Below, piece after piece: positions 1 through 7,111 of a stretch of DNA of 64,000 nucleotides. This stretch comes from SSSZ01 sp036732025 (GTDB lineage Bacteria > Pseudomonadota > Gammaproteobacteria > Burkholderiales > Rhodocyclaceae). The notes under the pieces were generated by a model, which was given only the letters and a program-made list of their open reading frames with translations, searched no databases and was not told where the DNA came from. Each line of letters begins with the position of its first letter. Position 1 is the first letter of the stretch. Position numbers and translations under genes: made by a program. The stretch is from contig DAINDE010000018.1 in NCBI GenBank assembly GCA_036732025.1, positions 1 through 64,000 on the forward strand, read 5' to 3'.

Positions 1-115
1 AGATTGCTTTTTGTTGTAGCTCCCTCTCTTTCCCCGGAAAGCTACAATACTTGTCGCTTGCGTTCTTTGTTTTGGATTTGTTGTAGCTCCCTCTCTCACC
101 CCGGAAAGCTACAAT
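1..115 (+). CRISPR. Type II-C CRISPR array, right end (array continues beyond left edge)
   Basis: Two 36-bp repeats lie at 13-48 and 80-115, both starting GTTGTAGCTCCC and ending GGAAAGCTACAAT, separated by a 31-nt spacer (49-79). Positions 1-12 are the tail of another spacer. The repeats differ only at repeat positions 18-19 (TT in the left copy, CA in the right). The right copy matches the tracrRNA anti-repeat at 4832-4853, so CA is probably the standard form. The repeat resembles the Neisseria meningitidis type II-C repeat, which sets the crRNA sense as the + strand, converging on cas2. Each repeat ends in a TACAAT -10-like hexamer, as in Neisseria arrays where repeats carry their own promoters; the extended TG is absent here. 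Confidence 0.95.
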
Positions 116-127
116 CTGACCGACCCG

Positions 128-165
128 AATTTCCCGCCCGGCGTAGCTGGGCGGGAAATTTTTTT
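128..165 (+). terminator. Rho-independent terminator after the CRISPR array
   Basis: A 12-bp perfect stem (128-139 pairing with 149-160) with a 9-nt loop runs straight into a T-tract ending at 165. On the opposite strand no comparable T-run follows, so it is directional. It stops rightward crRNA transcription before it enters the converging cas2 gene, which ends at 180. This supports the + strand as the crRNA strand. Confidence 0.85.
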
Positions 166-179
166 GTGCGTTTCCGTCA

Positions 180-512
180 TCAGAAGAGCAGCATCTGGGC
201 CGCCGTGACCTTTTTTTCCTGAAAAAGGGGCATGCCGACCAGCAGGCGGATGCCGGCGAATTGTTTTTCGGTGACGGTCATGCAGCGCACCGAGCCGGCG
301 GGTGGCAGGTTGTCTACGAGGCGCTTCAGGTGTTTCTCCTGGGCGTCTGACCCATTGAGCAGGCGGGCGTAAACAGACCACTGGATCATGTCGTAGCCGT
401 CGTTGAGCAGGAAACGGCGAAACTGGACGTACGCTTTCTTTTCGGCCTTGGTGGTCATGGGCAGGTCGAAGAACAGGAGCAGTCGCATGAACCGTCGCGT
501 CTCGTTGCCCAT
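180..512 (-). CDS. cas2: CRISPR-associated endonuclease Cas2
   Basis: A 110-residue ferredoxin-fold Cas2, the structural partner of Cas1 in the spacer-integration complex. The N-terminus MRLLLFFDLP (residues 9-18) is the typical first strand with the conserved Asp, followed by a basic helix with the RRFLLNDGYDMIQWSVYAR motif region. The start at 512 has a GGAG box at suitable spacing, whereas the inner Met9 has none, so the longer form is preferred although many Cas2 proteins begin at MR-LL. It starts 3 nt after the cas1 stop, so cas9-cas1-cas2 is one operon. It ends 64 nt from the last CRISPR repeat. Confidence 0.93.
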   Translation of the reverse strand: MGNETRRFMRLLLFFDLPMTTKAEKKAYVQFRRFLLNDGYDMIQWSVYARLLNGSDAQEKHLKRLVDNLPPAGSVRCMTVTEKQFAGIRLLVGMPLFQEKKVTAAQMLLF

Positions 513-515
513 GGC

Positions 516-1418
516 TCAGCACTCCAGCCGGTGGGCCTCCAGGCCGATGAGGGTGGGAAGATGTAGGTCGCTGTCGCCTTCCTCGTAGAGCCGGGCGAGG
601 CTTTCGACGGCGTACTCGATGGCGGATAGCGCCGACATCCGCCCCTGGGGCATGCCGACATCGACGTTGAGAAGGGCGACCAATTCGGCCTTGTCGGTGG
701 GCGCCAGTTCGCCTTCCACTGCGGGCGGGTGCTTGTAGACGTGCAGGTCCACCAGGGGGCGGAAAGGTTCGATCAGGTCGTCGGCCAGGTTGAAGGCGTT
801 TTGCTCGCTGGCGTGAAAGAGGCCGAGGGTGGGGTGGAGCCCGTGGGCCACCAGCCCGCGGGCGATGGCGCCGCGCAGGACGGCGTAGCCATAATCCAGG
901 GCGGCGTTGGTCCAGCGCTCCTCCGCCCGATGGAAGCCTTGTCCGAACAACTGGGCGAAATAGTAGGCGGCGGCCTGACCTTCCAGGTTATCGACGTCGC
1001 CGGAGCGGACCCGCCGGGCATAGGATTCCAGGCGGTCGGCCCCCTTTCTTCTGCACAGGTGCAGGCAGGCGGCCTGATTCTCGATCTTGCGCCGGACGAC
1101 GTTGGCCCAGGCCTGCTTGGCCAGGGGGCGGGCGATGTCGAGCTGCTTGCGCATCAGCCGGGTGGTGCGGGAATGGGAAAGGAAGGGCAGGAAAATGCCG
1201 CTGGGTTGGTGGTTGTCGCCGGTGGAGTAGAGGCCGATGCCGTACTCCGCGCAGGCGGAAAGCACGGGATGGCTGAGATTGATTTCCCGGTGGTTGAGGA
1301 CGATGACGGCAATGTCCTCGAAGGGCACATAGGCGGTCTGCTCCTGCTCGATGGCCAGGGAGAAGTGCTCCCGCCGCAACTTGGCAGGGCGGGAGATCAT
1401 GACGCTACGCCAGCCCAC
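516..1418 (-). CDS. cas1: CRISPR-associated endonuclease/integrase Cas1
   Basis: A 300-residue Cas1, the metal-dependent integrase that inserts new spacers. Probable metal ligands are E146 (in NLEGQAA), H202 (LFHASEQNAFN) and D214/E217 (LADDLIEPFRP), giving the family E-H-D/E pattern. The length is typical of type II Cas1. The start overlaps the last 14 nt of cas9, indicating translational coupling. No cas4 or csn2 follows, and together with the small Cas9 this fits subtype II-C. The protein appears intact. Confidence 0.95.
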   Translation of the reverse strand: MGWRSVMISRPAKLRREHFSLAIEQEQTAYVPFEDIAVIVLNHREINLSHPVLSACAEYGIGLYSTGDNHQPSGIFLPFLSHSRTTRLMRKQLDIARPLAKQAWANVVRRKIENQAACLHLCRRKGADRLESYARRVRSGDVDNLEGQAAAYYFAQLFGQGFHRAEERWTNAALDYGYAVLRGAIARGLVAHGLHPTLGLFHASEQNAFNLADDLIEPFRPLVDLHVYKHPPAVEGELAPTDKAELVALLNVDVGMPQGRMSALSAIEYAVESLARLYEEGDSDLHLPTLIGLEAHRLEC

Positions 1419-4400
1419 GGCGCTTCTCCGGTGGGGCGGGGTAGATGTTGCCGAGGACGTCGACGTGGAATTTTTCTAGACTTAGGGCAGTTTTTACACC
1501 GATTCCCTCGATCATTCCGTCTTTGCCGACTTGCTGGCTTCGGTCATGCGCCCATATGTTTATGTTGCCGGTTCCTCGATGACAACTGGAGTAATAGCCG
1601 AGAATCGGTGCTTTCCCTTTCTGCCGGACGCGAACAAGATCGTTCGGGTGCAGGGAAAACCTAAACTCGAAACTCTCATCAACCGGTGTCCATTCCTCCT
1701 CATCCTTGAATGCCACGATTGCCCGATTCGGCAACGCTTTCGCTACCATGTGATGCACATACACCGGTACCAAGTGGAATTTCCCCGCCTTACTGAATAC
1801 ATCCACCCGCAACATGCTGTCGTTCTTGGCGATGCCGCCGCGCACGGGGATGCCGGATAGCTTGTCGATCACCAGGGTGACGGTGCGGACGATGGGGCCA
1901 TCCGGACCGCGTTCGCCGGTCTCCCTGTTCAGGAGCTTGCCCGGTTTGCGCAAGGGGTTGCCGGGTGGGAACGCCTTGTCGCCCTTGCCGCCGTGGGCTT
2001 CGAGCCGTAGCCGGATGGCCTCGTAAAGGGCGGCGTTGCGCCCGGGGTCGCTGAGCTTGTCGAGGTCTTTCAGCGTAAGGCTGGACAAGGGGACCTTCTG
2101 GGTGACGCCGCCTTGTGCCTTGAGTCGCTCCGGTTGGCCGTAGATGGTGTCCTTGTGGGCGGCCCCGCCGTTGCGGCGCTGGGGCGCGCGGGAAACAAAG
2201 AGCGGCTTCAGGGCGGCCAGGGCTTCTTCCGGGTAGGTGCCGAAGCGGTCGATTTCCTCTCGCAGCAGGGGGGTGGAATCGATATGGAGACGCGCCTTCA
2301 ACTCGTCGCGGAAATGGGGCCAGGGGTCCGGAAAGTGCTCTCGCAGTTGCTGGTACATGGCCGGATTGACGATTTCCCCGGTTTCCACATCGACGAACCC
2401 CTCGCGGACCTGATCGAGTTCCCGGCGCCGGGCGTAGTCGGAAAGGCGCTTCACCATGCCTTGGCTGCAAGCTGCGACGACAGCGGCGTCTAGCGCATGA
2501 TGCCGGTCGCTGTCGCTGCGCACCTTGTTCAGGCCCCAGCGGGCACGCAGAAAGGCAGTCAGTTGGCCGCTGACGACCACGCAACGCCTGGCTTCGCTGC
2601 CTTCGGCCAGTTGCAGGTGGCGCTCCACGTAGTTCTTGAAGAAGCGGCAGATAAAACGGGTGTCGTTGAGGTTGCGCTCCCGGAATTCCTCCGCTTCCTT
2701 CTTGCCGAAATCCTTGCGCAACAGGCGGCTGCGCTTGGCCATGCGATATTGCTTGTTGGCTTCCACGTAGGCCACGAAGCTGCGCCAGCGCTCCCCGTTT
2801 TCGCAGCCGTCGACGGCCTTGAGATATTCGTAGGGGGTCCGGTTGCCCTTCTCGCGGTTTTCCTTGGCCAACACCAGTACCTTGTTGTTCTTGCTGTCAT
2901 CGAAGCTGCGGGAATAGGGGAGAGCGTGATCCACTTCGGTGGCGCCGGCGGCGAAGATTTCCGCCACGTTGCCGTTGGGGGCGAGGGGACGCTGCGAGTA
3001 GGCGCATTGGCAGTTCTGTTCCCGGTAGAGGCGCCATTTCTCGAATTCCCGGGGGGAAGGCGGGTAGCCGAACAAATCCTGGAACTGGGTGCGATCCCGT
3101 TCGTTGCGGACCTGGTATTCCTCCTGCTCCTTCTTGATCTTGTTCCGCTCGTCCAGGGGGCGGGAAAGGTCGCGGGCCATTTCGATATGGACCGACTGGG
3201 GCTGCCCATACCTGCGGACGATGGCGTTGACCACCTTGCGGGCCTGGTTGAGGGCGCGCAGGACCACCGGGTTGCGGGGAATGTCGGCATCGTCGCGGAA
3301 GACCATGCGGCCGTCCTTGTCGCGGCTGGCGTAGAACGGGGGCAGGTATTTGTCCGATCCGCCACCAACAACGTGAAGCTGACTGTGGTGGTAGCCGGCC
3401 TCCACGCAGGCCTCGTCGTAGCGCAGCCCGCGCTCCATGTGGGGCACGATGTTGCGCAGGGCCTTGAGGGACAGGGCGTGGAACTTGTCGAAGCGGATGT
3501 CGAGCAGGGCTTCGAGCATCTTCTCCGGGTTGGGCAGGGGCAGCTTGCTCAGTTCAGCGCGCACCTCGTCGTCGTCCTTGAAGACGCTGAGGACGCGGGC
3601 GATTTCGTCCAGTAGCCCGGGGTCGCCGCCCATGGCGGTACCCGCCATGCCCTGCCATTCGGTTTCCAGGTCGGCCTTCTTTAAGGTCTGGCGCAGCACC
3701 TGCCAGGCCGGCAGCTTGACCAGGGCGGCCGCTTCGGGGTCCTTAGCCTTGCCCTCGGTCTTCTGCGCCTCGCTGGGGTAGGAGAGGCCGGCGAAACGGG
3801 CGTCGTCAGGCAGGAAGCCCGCTTTCACAAGGGCGTTACGCAACTGCTTGTACGTAAAGTCGCCGGCTTGCTGGTAGGGAAGGGGCAGGGCGAGGCGCCG
3901 CTCTGTTTCATTGAGGGCGCGGGTCTGGCCGTCGACCACGACCCGCAGGTTGTTCAGGCGGGTGAGCCAGACATGCCGCTCGGCGGTGAAGCTGGCCTTG
4001 GGGGCGCGGTATTCGCCTTTCTCGAAGGTGCATTTGCCGAGCATCTTGAGGAGGTCGGCGCCGGACAACGCAGGTTTCTGCGCCCAGAACAGGCCGCTGC
4101 GTCGGTCGCCATTGCCCAGTATGAGCGCTTCCAGGTCTGCGTCGGCGTGGGAGTTGCCAAGCGCCCGCTGGCGGGCGAAGAGCAGGCCGAGTTCTTCGCT
4201 CAGGAGAAGCCGGGAGAGCGCCTTGCCATAGTCACCTTGCTTGTTGCGCTGGGCGTCTGGGTAAGGAAACTCGGTCACGATCATCTCGGCGGCGGTCCGA
4301 TAGTTCTTCTCGGCCATCAACTTGGCAGTTCCCGCCAGCCCTTGCTTTACACGGCCGCCTTCACTTTTGCCGTCGCCTTCTGCTGCCTTTTCCTCGGCCC

Positions 4401-4791
4401 GGCTAACCCAATGGAAGCCTCGGTGTTTGCAAAGATGGTAGATGATGCAGGCCCACTCATCCCTGGTCAGCAGGCGGTCCAGTCCTGCAACCCGAAGCAG
4501 CCATGGCGAGGTACGGGTGGGGTTCTCTGGTCCGAAGGCTCCTAAGGCGTCAATCAGGCCATGGCGCTTCAACAGGCGGGCCAGCTTGGTGAGGCGCCAG
4601 GCTCTCCGATACAGGCGGCGGCGCATCAGGCGGGCCTGGCGCCTGACAAGGTTCAGGGAATCGCCTTCCTTGGCGGTTTCCGCCTTGTCGAAAGCGCGAA
4701 CGCCCAGGTCGACGATGCGTTCTTCACCGAGGACGCACCAGCCGACCGAGGCGATGCCGATGTCCAAACCAAGGGAATAGATGGGCTTCAT
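1405..4791 (-). CDS. cas9: Type II-C CRISPR effector nuclease Cas9
   Basis: A 1128-residue RNA-guided DNA nuclease of the compact II-C class. RuvC-I is at the N-terminus (LGLDIG, D10), followed by an arginine-rich bridge helix (about 49-75) and the REC lobe (to about 510). RuvC-II has E537 (VHIEMARDL). HNH has D621-H622 with candidate asparagines N636 and N645, and RuvC-III has H764-H765-A-L-D768. All catalytic residues are present, so both strands should be cut. The C-terminal WED/PAM-interacting region runs from about 880 to 1128. Bases 1441-1800 (residues about 998-1117) are about 51% GC against 62-65% in sampled lines elsewhere in the gene, suggesting a separate origin for that module. 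The PAM cannot be read from the sequence. Confidence 0.97.
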   Translation of the reverse strand: MKPIYSLGLDIGIASVGWCVLGEERIVDLGVRAFDKAETAKEGDSLNLVRRQARLMRRRLYRRAWRLTKLARLLKRHGLIDALGAFGPENPTRTSPWLLRVAGLDRLLTRDEWACIIYHLCKHRGFHWVSRAEEKAAEGDGKSEGGRVKQGLAGTAKLMAEKNYRTAAEMIVTEFPYPDAQRNKQGDYGKALSRLLLSEELGLLFARQRALGNSHADADLEALILGNGDRRSGLFWAQKPALSGADLLKMLGKCTFEKGEYRAPKASFTAERHVWLTRLNNLRVVVDGQTRALNETERRLALPLPYQQAGDFTYKQLRNALVKAGFLPDDARFAGLSYPSEAQKTEGKAKDPEAAALVKLPAWQVLRQTLKKADLETEWQGMAGTAMGGDPGLLDEIARVLSVFKDDDEVRAELSKLPLPNPEKMLEALLDIRFDKFHALSLKALRNIVPHMERGLRYDEACVEAGYHHSQLHVVGGGSDKYLPPFYASRDKDGRMVFRDDADIPRNPVVLRALNQARKVVNAIVRRYGQPQSVHIEMARDLSRPLDERNKIKKEQEEYQVRNERDRTQFQDLFGYPPSPREFEKWRLYREQNCQCAYSQRPLAPNGNVAEIFAAGATEVDHALPYSRSFDDSKNNKVLVLAKENREKGNRTPYEYLKAVDGCENGERWRSFVAYVEANKQYRMAKRSRLLRKDFGKKEAEEFRERNLNDTRFICRFFKNYVERHLQLAEGSEARRCVVVSGQLTAFLRARWGLNKVRSDSDRHHALDAAVVAACSQGMVKRLSDYARRRELDQVREGFVDVETGEIVNPAMYQQLREHFPDPWPHFRDELKARLHIDSTPLLREEIDRFGTYPEEALAALKPLFVSRAPQRRNGGAAHKDTIYGQPERLKAQGGVTQKVPLSSLTLKDLDKLSDPGRNAALYEAIRLRLEAHGGKGDKAFPPGNPLRKPGKLLNRETGERGPDGPIVRTVTLVIDKLSGIPVRGGIAKNDSMLRVDVFSKAGKFHLVPVYVHHMVAKALPNRAIVAFKDEEEWTPVDESFEFRFSLHPNDLVRVRQKGKAPILGYYSSCHRGTGNINIWAHDRSQQVGKDGMIEGIGVKTALSLEKFHVDVLGNIYPAPPEKRRGLA

Positions 4792-4793
4792 GA

Positions 4794-4823
4794 TTGCGTC
4801 TTGTTATTCAAAGCGAATAGAAT
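4794..4823 (+). promoter_or_regulatory. Candidate promoter of the tracrRNA
   Basis: TTGCGT (4794-4799) and TAGAAT (4818-4823) are spaced by 18 nt and would start transcription near 4830, just ahead of the anti-repeat. The cas9 start codon ends at 4791, so the whole spacer between the divergent cas9 and tracrRNA is about 40 bp and the two must share or overlap control elements. Prediction from hexamers only. Confidence 0.45.
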
Positions 4824-4829
4824 AACGCC

Positions 4830-4930
4830 ACTTGTAGCTTTCCGGGGTGAGAGCCGTTGCTACAATAAGGTGTCCCCTCGGGGACGACCGAATCCGGCCC
4901 GGCAGGGAAACCTGCCGGGCCTTCTTACTT
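4830..4930 (+). ncRNA. tracrRNA of the type II-C system
   Basis: The anti-repeat at 4832-4853 is a perfect 22-nt complement of repeat positions 14-35. After a 5-nt bulge, GCTACAAT (4859-4866) pairs with the repeat 5' end with one wobble. The segment around 4851-4870 (CCGTTGCTACAATAAGG) is the same as the nexus-proximal part of the N. meningitidis tracrRNA as I recall it. It is followed by a short hairpin (4872-4885, GTCCC/GGGAC around a CTCG loop) and an 11-bp terminator hairpin. It lies upstream of cas9 in the opposite orientation, as in Neisseria. Its role is to pair with crRNA, allow RNase III processing and load Cas9. Confidence 0.93.
4896..4930 (+). terminator. tracrRNA terminator hairpin
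   Basis: A perfect 11-bp GC-rich stem (4896-4906 with 4911-4921) is closed by a GAAA tetraloop and followed by TTCTTACTTT. No T-run is present on the other strand, so it does not serve the converging antitoxin gene. Confidence 0.85.
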
Positions 4931-4946
4931 TGCGGGCGGGAAATGC

Positions 4947-5183
4947 TTATTTCTTTCCGCTGCGAATCCTCGAACGCAGCCGCTCCACCGATTCTTCAAA
5001 GCTGACGGTATTCTCGTGACCAGCATCGAGCCCATCCGCACGACGCTCGGCTTCCGCGATCCATGCCGCCACGACCTCCTCTGGCGAATGGGCGCTGGCC
5101 CACAGGAGGTCAGCCAGGTCTGGCCGCTCTTCCGGTGGAAGTTGCACAGCGAGTTGGCGCCGCTCGTCGCGGGTGAGCTTCAT
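4947..5183 (-). CDS. Addiction-module antitoxin-like protein, no toxin partner
   Basis: A 78-residue acidic protein resembling the 'addiction module protein' family (Unstab_antitox type). Shared features are the leading LP-PEER-x-x-LA-x-x-L pattern at residues 15-27, a central W41-x-x-E-x-x-R segment, a short DAG linker and a C-terminal ESVERLRSRI helix. In this family the antitoxin normally precedes a RelE/ParE toxin gene. Here the downstream 150 bp hold only the converging tracrRNA, so the toxin is missing. The start is fixed by a GGAGG box 5-8 nt upstream of the ATG. It might act as a DNA-binding regulator, be a remnant, or neutralise a toxin encoded elsewhere. Confidence 0.72.
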   Translation of the reverse strand: MKLTRDERRQLAVQLPPEERPDLADLLWASAHSPEEVVAAWIAEAERRADGLDAGHENTVSFEESVERLRSRIRSGKK

Positions 5184-5387
5184 GGAGCCTCCGGTAGTTG
5201 GGTTGGCGACGGTTGTCATGATAAACAGGGGCTTGGCATTCCGGCCGCGGGGTGCCCGATATTGTCGTGCGGATAAAGCCTGCTCATGTCGTGTCTGGGG
5301 CGATGGGGGGCGCCCGCAAGCTGTAAGCCGCAAACCTGCTAATATTTCCCCTTCGCTGCATTGCACCAAAACAATATTCCTGTCCCC

Positions 5388-6596
5388 ATGGCCACCCCCC
5401 CAGCCGAACGCATGACCCCCGAGGAGCGCCGCGCCGGCGCTTCCCTCGCCTCCATCTTCGCCCTGCGCATGCTGGGGCTGTTTCTCATCCTGCCGGTGTT
5501 CTCGGTCTACGCGAAAACCCTCCCGGGGGGCGACAACCTTTCCCTGGTGGGCTTCGCCCTTGGTGCCTATGGCCTGACCCAGGCGGTGTTCCAGATTCCT
5601 TATGGCATCGCTTCCGACTTGTGGGGGCGCAAGCGGGTCATCGCGGCCGGGCTGGCGCTGTTCGCCTTCGGCAGCTTCGTCGCAGCCTGGGCGCCGGACA
5701 TGTACTGGATCATCGCCGGCCGGGTGTTGCAGGGAGCGGGCGCCATTTCGGCGGCGGTGACCGCCCTGGCCGCCGATTTGACTCGGGAGGAGCACCGCAC
5801 CAAGGTGATGGCCATGATCGGCTCTTCCATCGGCCTGGTCTTCGCCCTGTCCCTGGTGGGGGCGCCGGTCCTCTATGGCTGGATCGGCATGGCCGGGTTG
5901 TTCATCCTCACCGGCGTGCTGGCCCTGGCGGCCATTGCCCTGCTTTACCGGGCGGTGCCGGAACCGCCGCCGCCGCCCGGCCATGAGAAATTGCCATTCC
6001 GCCGGGTGCTCCTCGATCCCGACCTGTTGCGGCTCAATTTCGGCATCTTCAGCCTGCACATGATGCAGATGGCCATGTTCGTGGTGATTCCCCACGCCCT
6101 GGTGAATTTCGGCGGCCTCAAGGCGCCCGATCACTGGAAGGTGTATCTGCCGGCGGTGCTGGTGTCCTTCGCGGTGATGGTGCCGGCCATCATTTCGGCG
6201 GAGCGCGGCGGCAAGATGCGGCCGGTGTTCAGCGGCGCCATCGCCTTGCTGCTGGCGGTGCAACTGGGCTTCCTCTTCTTCGGTGAGGGCCTGTGGGGAC
6301 TGGCCCTGTGGCTGCTTCTTTTCTTCGTCGCCTTCAACATCCTGGAGGCGACCCTGCCGTCGCTGGTGTCGCGCACCGCCCATCCCGCCGCCAAGGGCGC
6401 GGCGCTGGGGGTCTATAACACTACCCAGGCCATCGGCCTGTTTATGGGCGGTTCGGTCGGCGGTTACCTGGCGCAGCATTTCGGCGATAATGCCGTCTTT
6501 GCCCTGTGCAGCGGTCTCGCCCTGGCCTGGCTGGCTGTCTCGGCATCGATGAATTTCCCGCAGCGCCGGCGTTCGCCGGCGGCGGCACATACTTGA
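5388..6596 (+). CDS. MFS transporter, YajR-like without the C-terminal YAM domain
   Basis: A 402-residue inner-membrane major facilitator with about 12 hydrophobic segments. Motif A is visible as GIASDLWGRKR near residues 70-80. The region FFVAFNILEATLPSLVSR and the opening MTPEERRAGAS resemble E. coli YajR, but the protein ends after the last membrane segment and lacks YajR's soluble ferredoxin-like tail. The substrate is unknown; drug or metabolite efflux by proton exchange is likely for the family. The start is uncertain: Met at 5388 or 5412 is possible and neither has a clear ribosome site. It lies 19 bp upstream of ssb, a common betaproteobacterial pairing in which uvrA is usually the divergent neighbour. 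Confidence 0.87.
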   Translation: MATPPAERMTPEERRAGASLASIFALRMLGLFLILPVFSVYAKTLPGGDNLSLVGFALGAYGLTQAVFQIPYGIASDLWGRKRVIAAGLALFAFGSFVAAWAPDMYWIIAGRVLQGAGAISAAVTALAADLTREEHRTKVMAMIGSSIGLVFALSLVGAPVLYGWIGMAGLFILTGVLALAAIALLYRAVPEPPPPPGHEKLPFRRVLLDPDLLRLNFGIFSLHMMQMAMFVVIPHALVNFGGLKAPDHWKVYLPAVLVSFAVMVPAIISAERGGKMRPVFSGAIALLLAVQLGFLFFGEGLWGLALWLLLFFVAFNILEATLPSLVSRTAHPAAKGAALGVYNTTQAIGLFMGGSVGGYLAQHFGDNAVFALCSGLALAWLAVSASMNFPQRRRSPAAAHT

Positions 6597-6615
6597 TTGA
6601 GGGGAGACACCTGCC

Positions 6616-7080
6616 ATGGCATCGGTCAACAAAGTCATTCTCGTCGGCAACCTCGGCGCCGATCCGGAAACCCGCTACACGGCGAGCGGCGACGCGGTCT
6701 GCAACATCCGCCTGGCCACCACCGAGAGCTGGAAGGACAAGAACTCCGGCGAGAAGCGCGAAATCACGGAATGGCACCGGGTGGTGTTCTACCGGAAGCT
6801 GGCCGAGATCGCCGGCCAGTACCTGAAGAAGGGTTCCCAGGTCTACCTGGAGGGCCGCATCAAGACCCGCAAGTGGCAGGACAAGGATGGCCAGGACCGC
6901 TACACCACCGAGATCGAGGCCACCGAGATGCAGATGCTGGGCAGCCGCCAGGGCATGGGCGCCCCGGCGGGCGGTGGTGGCGGCGGCTACGACAGCGAGC
7001 CGGCCGATTACGCCCCGGCGCCGCGCAAGGACAAGCCGAAGCCTTCCTTCGACGATCTCGGCGACGACATTCCGTTCTAA
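6616..7080 (+). CDS. ssb: Single-stranded DNA-binding protein
   Basis: A 154-residue SSB. The OB fold covers residues 1-110 (start MASVNKVILVGNLGADPE, conserved WHRVVFY and YLKKGSQVYLEGR stretches). A short glycine-rich linker follows, and the acidic tip ends DDIPF, the docking site for replication and repair partners. The length is slightly below E. coli SSB (178). A GGGGAGA box precedes the ATG. Housekeeping gene; no anomaly. Confidence 0.97.
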   Translation: MASVNKVILVGNLGADPETRYTASGDAVCNIRLATTESWKDKNSGEKREITEWHRVVFYRKLAEIAGQYLKKGSQVYLEGRIKTRKWQDKDGQDRYTTEIEATEMQMLGSRQGMGAPAGGGGGGYDSEPADYAPAPRKDKPKPSFDDLGDDIPF

Positions 7081-7111
7081 TCCTTTCGAAACGCCGCTCG
7101 CGGAGCATTCC

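Noticed and set aside
49..79. Spacer targeting a sequence within this window
   Set aside because: Reading both strands I found no matching protospacer; a database search would be needed to identify a target.
2497..3615. 372-codon frame on the + strand inside cas9
   Set aside because: Mirror of a highly conserved nuclease region (RuvC/HNH); Val/Gly/Ala-rich with no features of a protein. An anti-CRISPR was considered, but nothing supports it.
4859..4866. GCTACAAT near cas9 as a degenerate CRISPR repeat
   Set aside because: It is part of the tracrRNA, where it pairs with the repeat 5' end; no spacer-repeat structure surrounds it.
5184..6650. N-terminal extension of the antitoxin frame antisense to the MFS gene
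   Set aside because: Only the last 78 codons resemble a real family and have a ribosome site; the rest mirrors the transporter gene.
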